In this document: in pieces, positions 62,087 through 64,000 of the stretch
How the letters are laid out: the number at the start of each line of letters is the position of its first letter
Numbering within the stretch: the stretch's first letter is position 1
Source: Citreimonas salinaria
GTDB taxonomy: Bacteria; Pseudomonadota; Alphaproteobacteria; Rhodobacterales; Rhodobacteraceae
DNA: 64,000 nucleotides
NCBI RefSeq assembly: GCF_900107235.1
Contig: NZ_FNPF01000006.1
Span: forward strand, 1 to 64,000
Direction: 5' to 3'
Notes under the pieces: model-generated
Databases searched by the model: none
Seen by the model: only the letters and a program-made list of their open reading frames with translations
What the model was told of the DNA's origin: nothing
Translations under genes and position numbers: made by a program

Positions 62087-62737
62087 CTATTTTTCACGGA
62101 ACGCGCGGTCGAGGTCGTCGAGGTCCTCGCGGGCGAGCGCGATCAGCACATAGTCGCCGTGCGCGACCGTCGTGTCGCCATCGACCAGACATTCCTCTTC
62201 GCCGCGAATACGCGCAATGGCACGGGCGCTTTCCGGCAGATCAAGCGCGTCGATCGTCTTGCCGCCATGGCGCTCCGGTATGTGCACCCGCTTGAGGCGC
62301 AGCTGGTTCTGCAACTCGGTCTCGTGATCCAGCGCGACCCGGTCCTGAAGCGCCTCGAGGATGGATTTAGCCACGGTGGCATGTGGATTGATCACGTCAC
62401 GCAGGTCGAGCTGCCGGCACACGCGCATCAGCTCGCGCGTCACGATCTGCGGGATCACCCGCCCGTAGCCGACGGAGCGGGCCACCAGCGCCGCCAGGAT
62501 GTTCTGCTCGGAGGCGTTGGTGACCGCGACGAAGGTGTCGTTCTCGTCGCGGTAGGCTTCCTCGAGGATTGTCGGCAGGGTGCCGTCACCCTCGATCATG
62601 CCGCAATCCATCCGCTCGGCCAGTTCTTCCAGCCGCTCGCGGTCGCGGTCGATCAGCACGACTTCGTGCTTGGCGTCGATCAGGGTGTCCGCGATCGCCT
62701 CGCCGAAGCGCGACGCTCCCAGGATTATCACGCGCAT
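62087..62737 (-). CDS. trkA: Trk potassium uptake regulatory protein, TrkA-like
   Basis: The protein has 216 residues: an RCK_N domain (MRVIILGASRFGEAIADTL, VVLIDRDRERLEEL, GDGTLPTILEEA) and an RCK_C domain (LRLKRVHIPERHGGKTIDALDLPESARAIARIRG, in part). It is the single-unit form, about half of enterobacterial TrkA. It binds NAD(H) and gates the TrkH channel encoded 4 bases upstream on the same strand. Confidence 0.88.
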   Translation of the reverse strand: MRVIILGASRFGEAIADTLIDAKHEVVLIDRDRERLEELAERMDCGMIEGDGTLPTILEEAYRDENDTFVAVTNASEQNILAALVARSVGYGRVIPQIVTRELMRVCRQLDLRDVINPHATVAKSILEALQDRVALDHETELQNQLRLKRVHIPERHGGKTIDALDLPESARAIARIRGEEECLVDGDTTVAHGDYVLIALAREDLDDLDRAFREK

Positions 62738-62741
62738 CCGT

Positions 62742-64000
62742 TCAACTCCTTTTCATCCAGGTTTTCGGCGTGATCAGAACCAGCACGGCGATGAATTCCA
62801 GTCGTCCCAGCCACATCGCGAAGGTCAGGGAAAGTTTGAGGTCGACGGGCAGGTCGTGGCTGACCACCCCGGTCGAGAGGCCCACGGTCGACAAGGTCGA
62901 CAGCACGTCGAACAGCGCCGCCGATGCCGGAAGCCCGTGCGCCAGACATTGCATCCACAACAGGCCGGTCGCCGTGATGTAAATGGTCAGCAGCGCGACC
63001 AGAGCGTTCACCGTCACCGGCTTTACCGGCTTGCGGTTCATCCGCAGCGGCGCGACGGCGTTGTCGGGCAGTCGCGCAGTCCGCACGGCGTACAGGACCA
63101 GGCGGCCCAGCAAGCCGACGCGCGCCAGTTTCAGCCCCCCGGCGGTCGAGCCGATGTCTCCGCCCATCACCATGGCCGCCATCAGCAGCACCGCGACGGG
63201 TCCGATGGTCGGGATCTCGCCCGCCGAGAACCCGGTGGTGGTCACCGCCGAGATCACGTTCAGGACGCCGTCGAATGCCTGCTCCGGCCCTTGCCCGGTG
63301 GTCAGGATGAACGACGCCTGCAGGACCGACAGCACGGCGACCGTTCCCAAGACGCGGCGCGCCGATCCCAGCGCCCACGCATCGCGCCATTTTCCCTGCA
63401 GCAGCAGGACGAAGGTCAGCAGCGACATGGCACCCAGAATGCAGCCCAGCATGACCACCGCCTTGCCGAGTGCCGAATAGGACGCAAGGCTATCGGAGCG
63501 GGGCGAGAAGCCTGCGGTCGAAATGCCCGACAGCGTGATTACCAGCCCTTCGCGCCATCCGGGCAGCACCGTCATCGTTGCCGCCGCCATGATCGCCGTC
63601 AGGCCGAGGTAGACGCCAAGCAGCTCGCGCGCCTGATTGCGGGTCGATGCGATGCGGTCGCCCTGATCGATGCCTGCGCGGCCCAGGCGACGCGCCGGCA
63701 CGCCCGGCGGCAGAAGCAGCGCCAGCACGGCGGTCGCCATCACGAGGCCGCCGCACCATTGCAGCCAGCCGCGCAGGAAGTGCGCCGCGAAGGGCCAGGA
63801 ATCGGGGTCTTGTGACACCGAGTGGCCGGTCGTCGTAATCGCGCTCATTGCCTCGAACAGGGCGTCGACGGGGGGCATGCCGATGGCGAGGAAGGCCGGC
63901 ACCGTGAACAGCGTGCCCAGCAGGAAGACCAGCGCCACGGCCACCAGCGCCTCGATCTTCGACAGGCTGTCGGGAAGATCGCGTCGCCGGAAGAGCCCGT
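62742..64000 (-). CDS. trkH: Trk potassium uptake channel, TrkH-like, partial at window edge
   Basis: About 420 residues are visible; the frame stays open to the right edge, so the N-terminus is missing. The four K-selectivity loops can be seen: SAITTTGHSV, LSGISTAGFSP, VISAVTTTGFSAG and LSTLSTVGLSTG, each with the key Gly. Eight or so membrane helices remain. It makes the K+ pore with TrkA. Confidence 0.88.
   Translation of the reverse strand, partial: GLFRRRDLPDSLSKIEALVAVALVFLLGTLFTVPAFLAIGMPPVDALFEAMSAITTTGHSVSQDPDSWPFAAHFLRGWLQWCGGLVMATAVLALLLPPGVPARRLGRAGIDQGDRIASTRNQARELLGVYLGLTAIMAAATMTVLPGWREGLVITLSGISTAGFSPRSDSLASYSALGKAVVMLGCILGAMSLLTFVLLLQGKWRDAWALGSARRVLGTVAVLSVLQASFILTTGQGPEQAFDGVLNVISAVTTTGFSAGEIPTIGPVAVLLMAAMVMGGDIGSTAGGLKLARVGLLGRLVLYAVRTARLPDNAVAPLRMNRKPVKPVTVNALVALLTIYITATGLLWMQCLAHGLPASAALFDVLSTLSTVGLSTGVVSHDLPVDLKLSLTFAMWLGRLEFIAVLVLITPKTWMKRS

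Overview
The window is G+C-rich alphaproteobacterial chromosome. The pcaQ-pcaCHGB arrangement, the phyR/nepR-ecfG locus and the fused cytochrome oxidase genes suggest Rhodobacterales (Rhodobacter/Roseobacter relatives); this is inferred from gene content and order, not from a marker gene.

Layout. 0-1.6 kb: an initiator tRNA-fMet with two decayed serine-recombinase genes reading into it, an old integration scar. 1.8-8.2 kb: a tricarboxylate transport locus (sensor kinase, response regulator and an extra binding protein on the minus strand, tctCBA on the plus strand). 8.6-12.9 kb: a phosphonate/phosphite-type ABC transporter operon (phnD-C-E-E) ending in a HAD phosphatase. 13-18.2 kb: heme-copper oxidase operon 1, whose subunit II has lost the CuA ligands (quinol-oxidase-like). 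18.3-24.1 kb: a decayed malonyl-CoA synthetase, a BKACE enzyme and the protocatechuate genes pcaCHGB with pcaQ. 24.3-46 kb: membrane and envelope proteins (two MscS channels, PAP2 phosphatase, PRC-barrel proteins, MATE exporter, FNT channel, MgtC), two SDRs and the complete general stress response core phyR / nepR-ecfG-histidine kinase. 46.6-55 kb: an operon for a GMC-type dehydrogenase, two cytochromes c and a caa3 oxidase. 55-64 kb: AI-2E transporter, small membrane proteins, a DegP-like protease, a broken IS5-family element, a response regulator, Dps, and Trk potassium uptake (trkH runs off the right edge).

The most important result is regulatory. Reading intergenic regions by eye for the EcfG promoter (GGAAC, 16-17 bases, CGTT) gives 12 exact matches between 24 and 62 kb, each correctly oriented a short distance upstream of a gene, plus several one-mismatch sites (mostly GGTT at -10). 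The targets include nepR-ecfG itself, MscS, csbD, PRC-barrel proteins, two SDRs, degP, dps and the dehydrogenase/caa3 operon. The window therefore appears to hold the general stress response switch together with a physically clustered set of its targets, including a private respiratory chain from a periplasmic dehydrogenase to its own terminal oxidase.

Genes in decay are the two recombinases, matB, the IS5 transposase, an SSS symporter and probably a YrhK protein; the quinol-oxidase-like subunit II has a disturbed start. Three unrelated decayed genes carry TAA where a tyrosine codon is expected.
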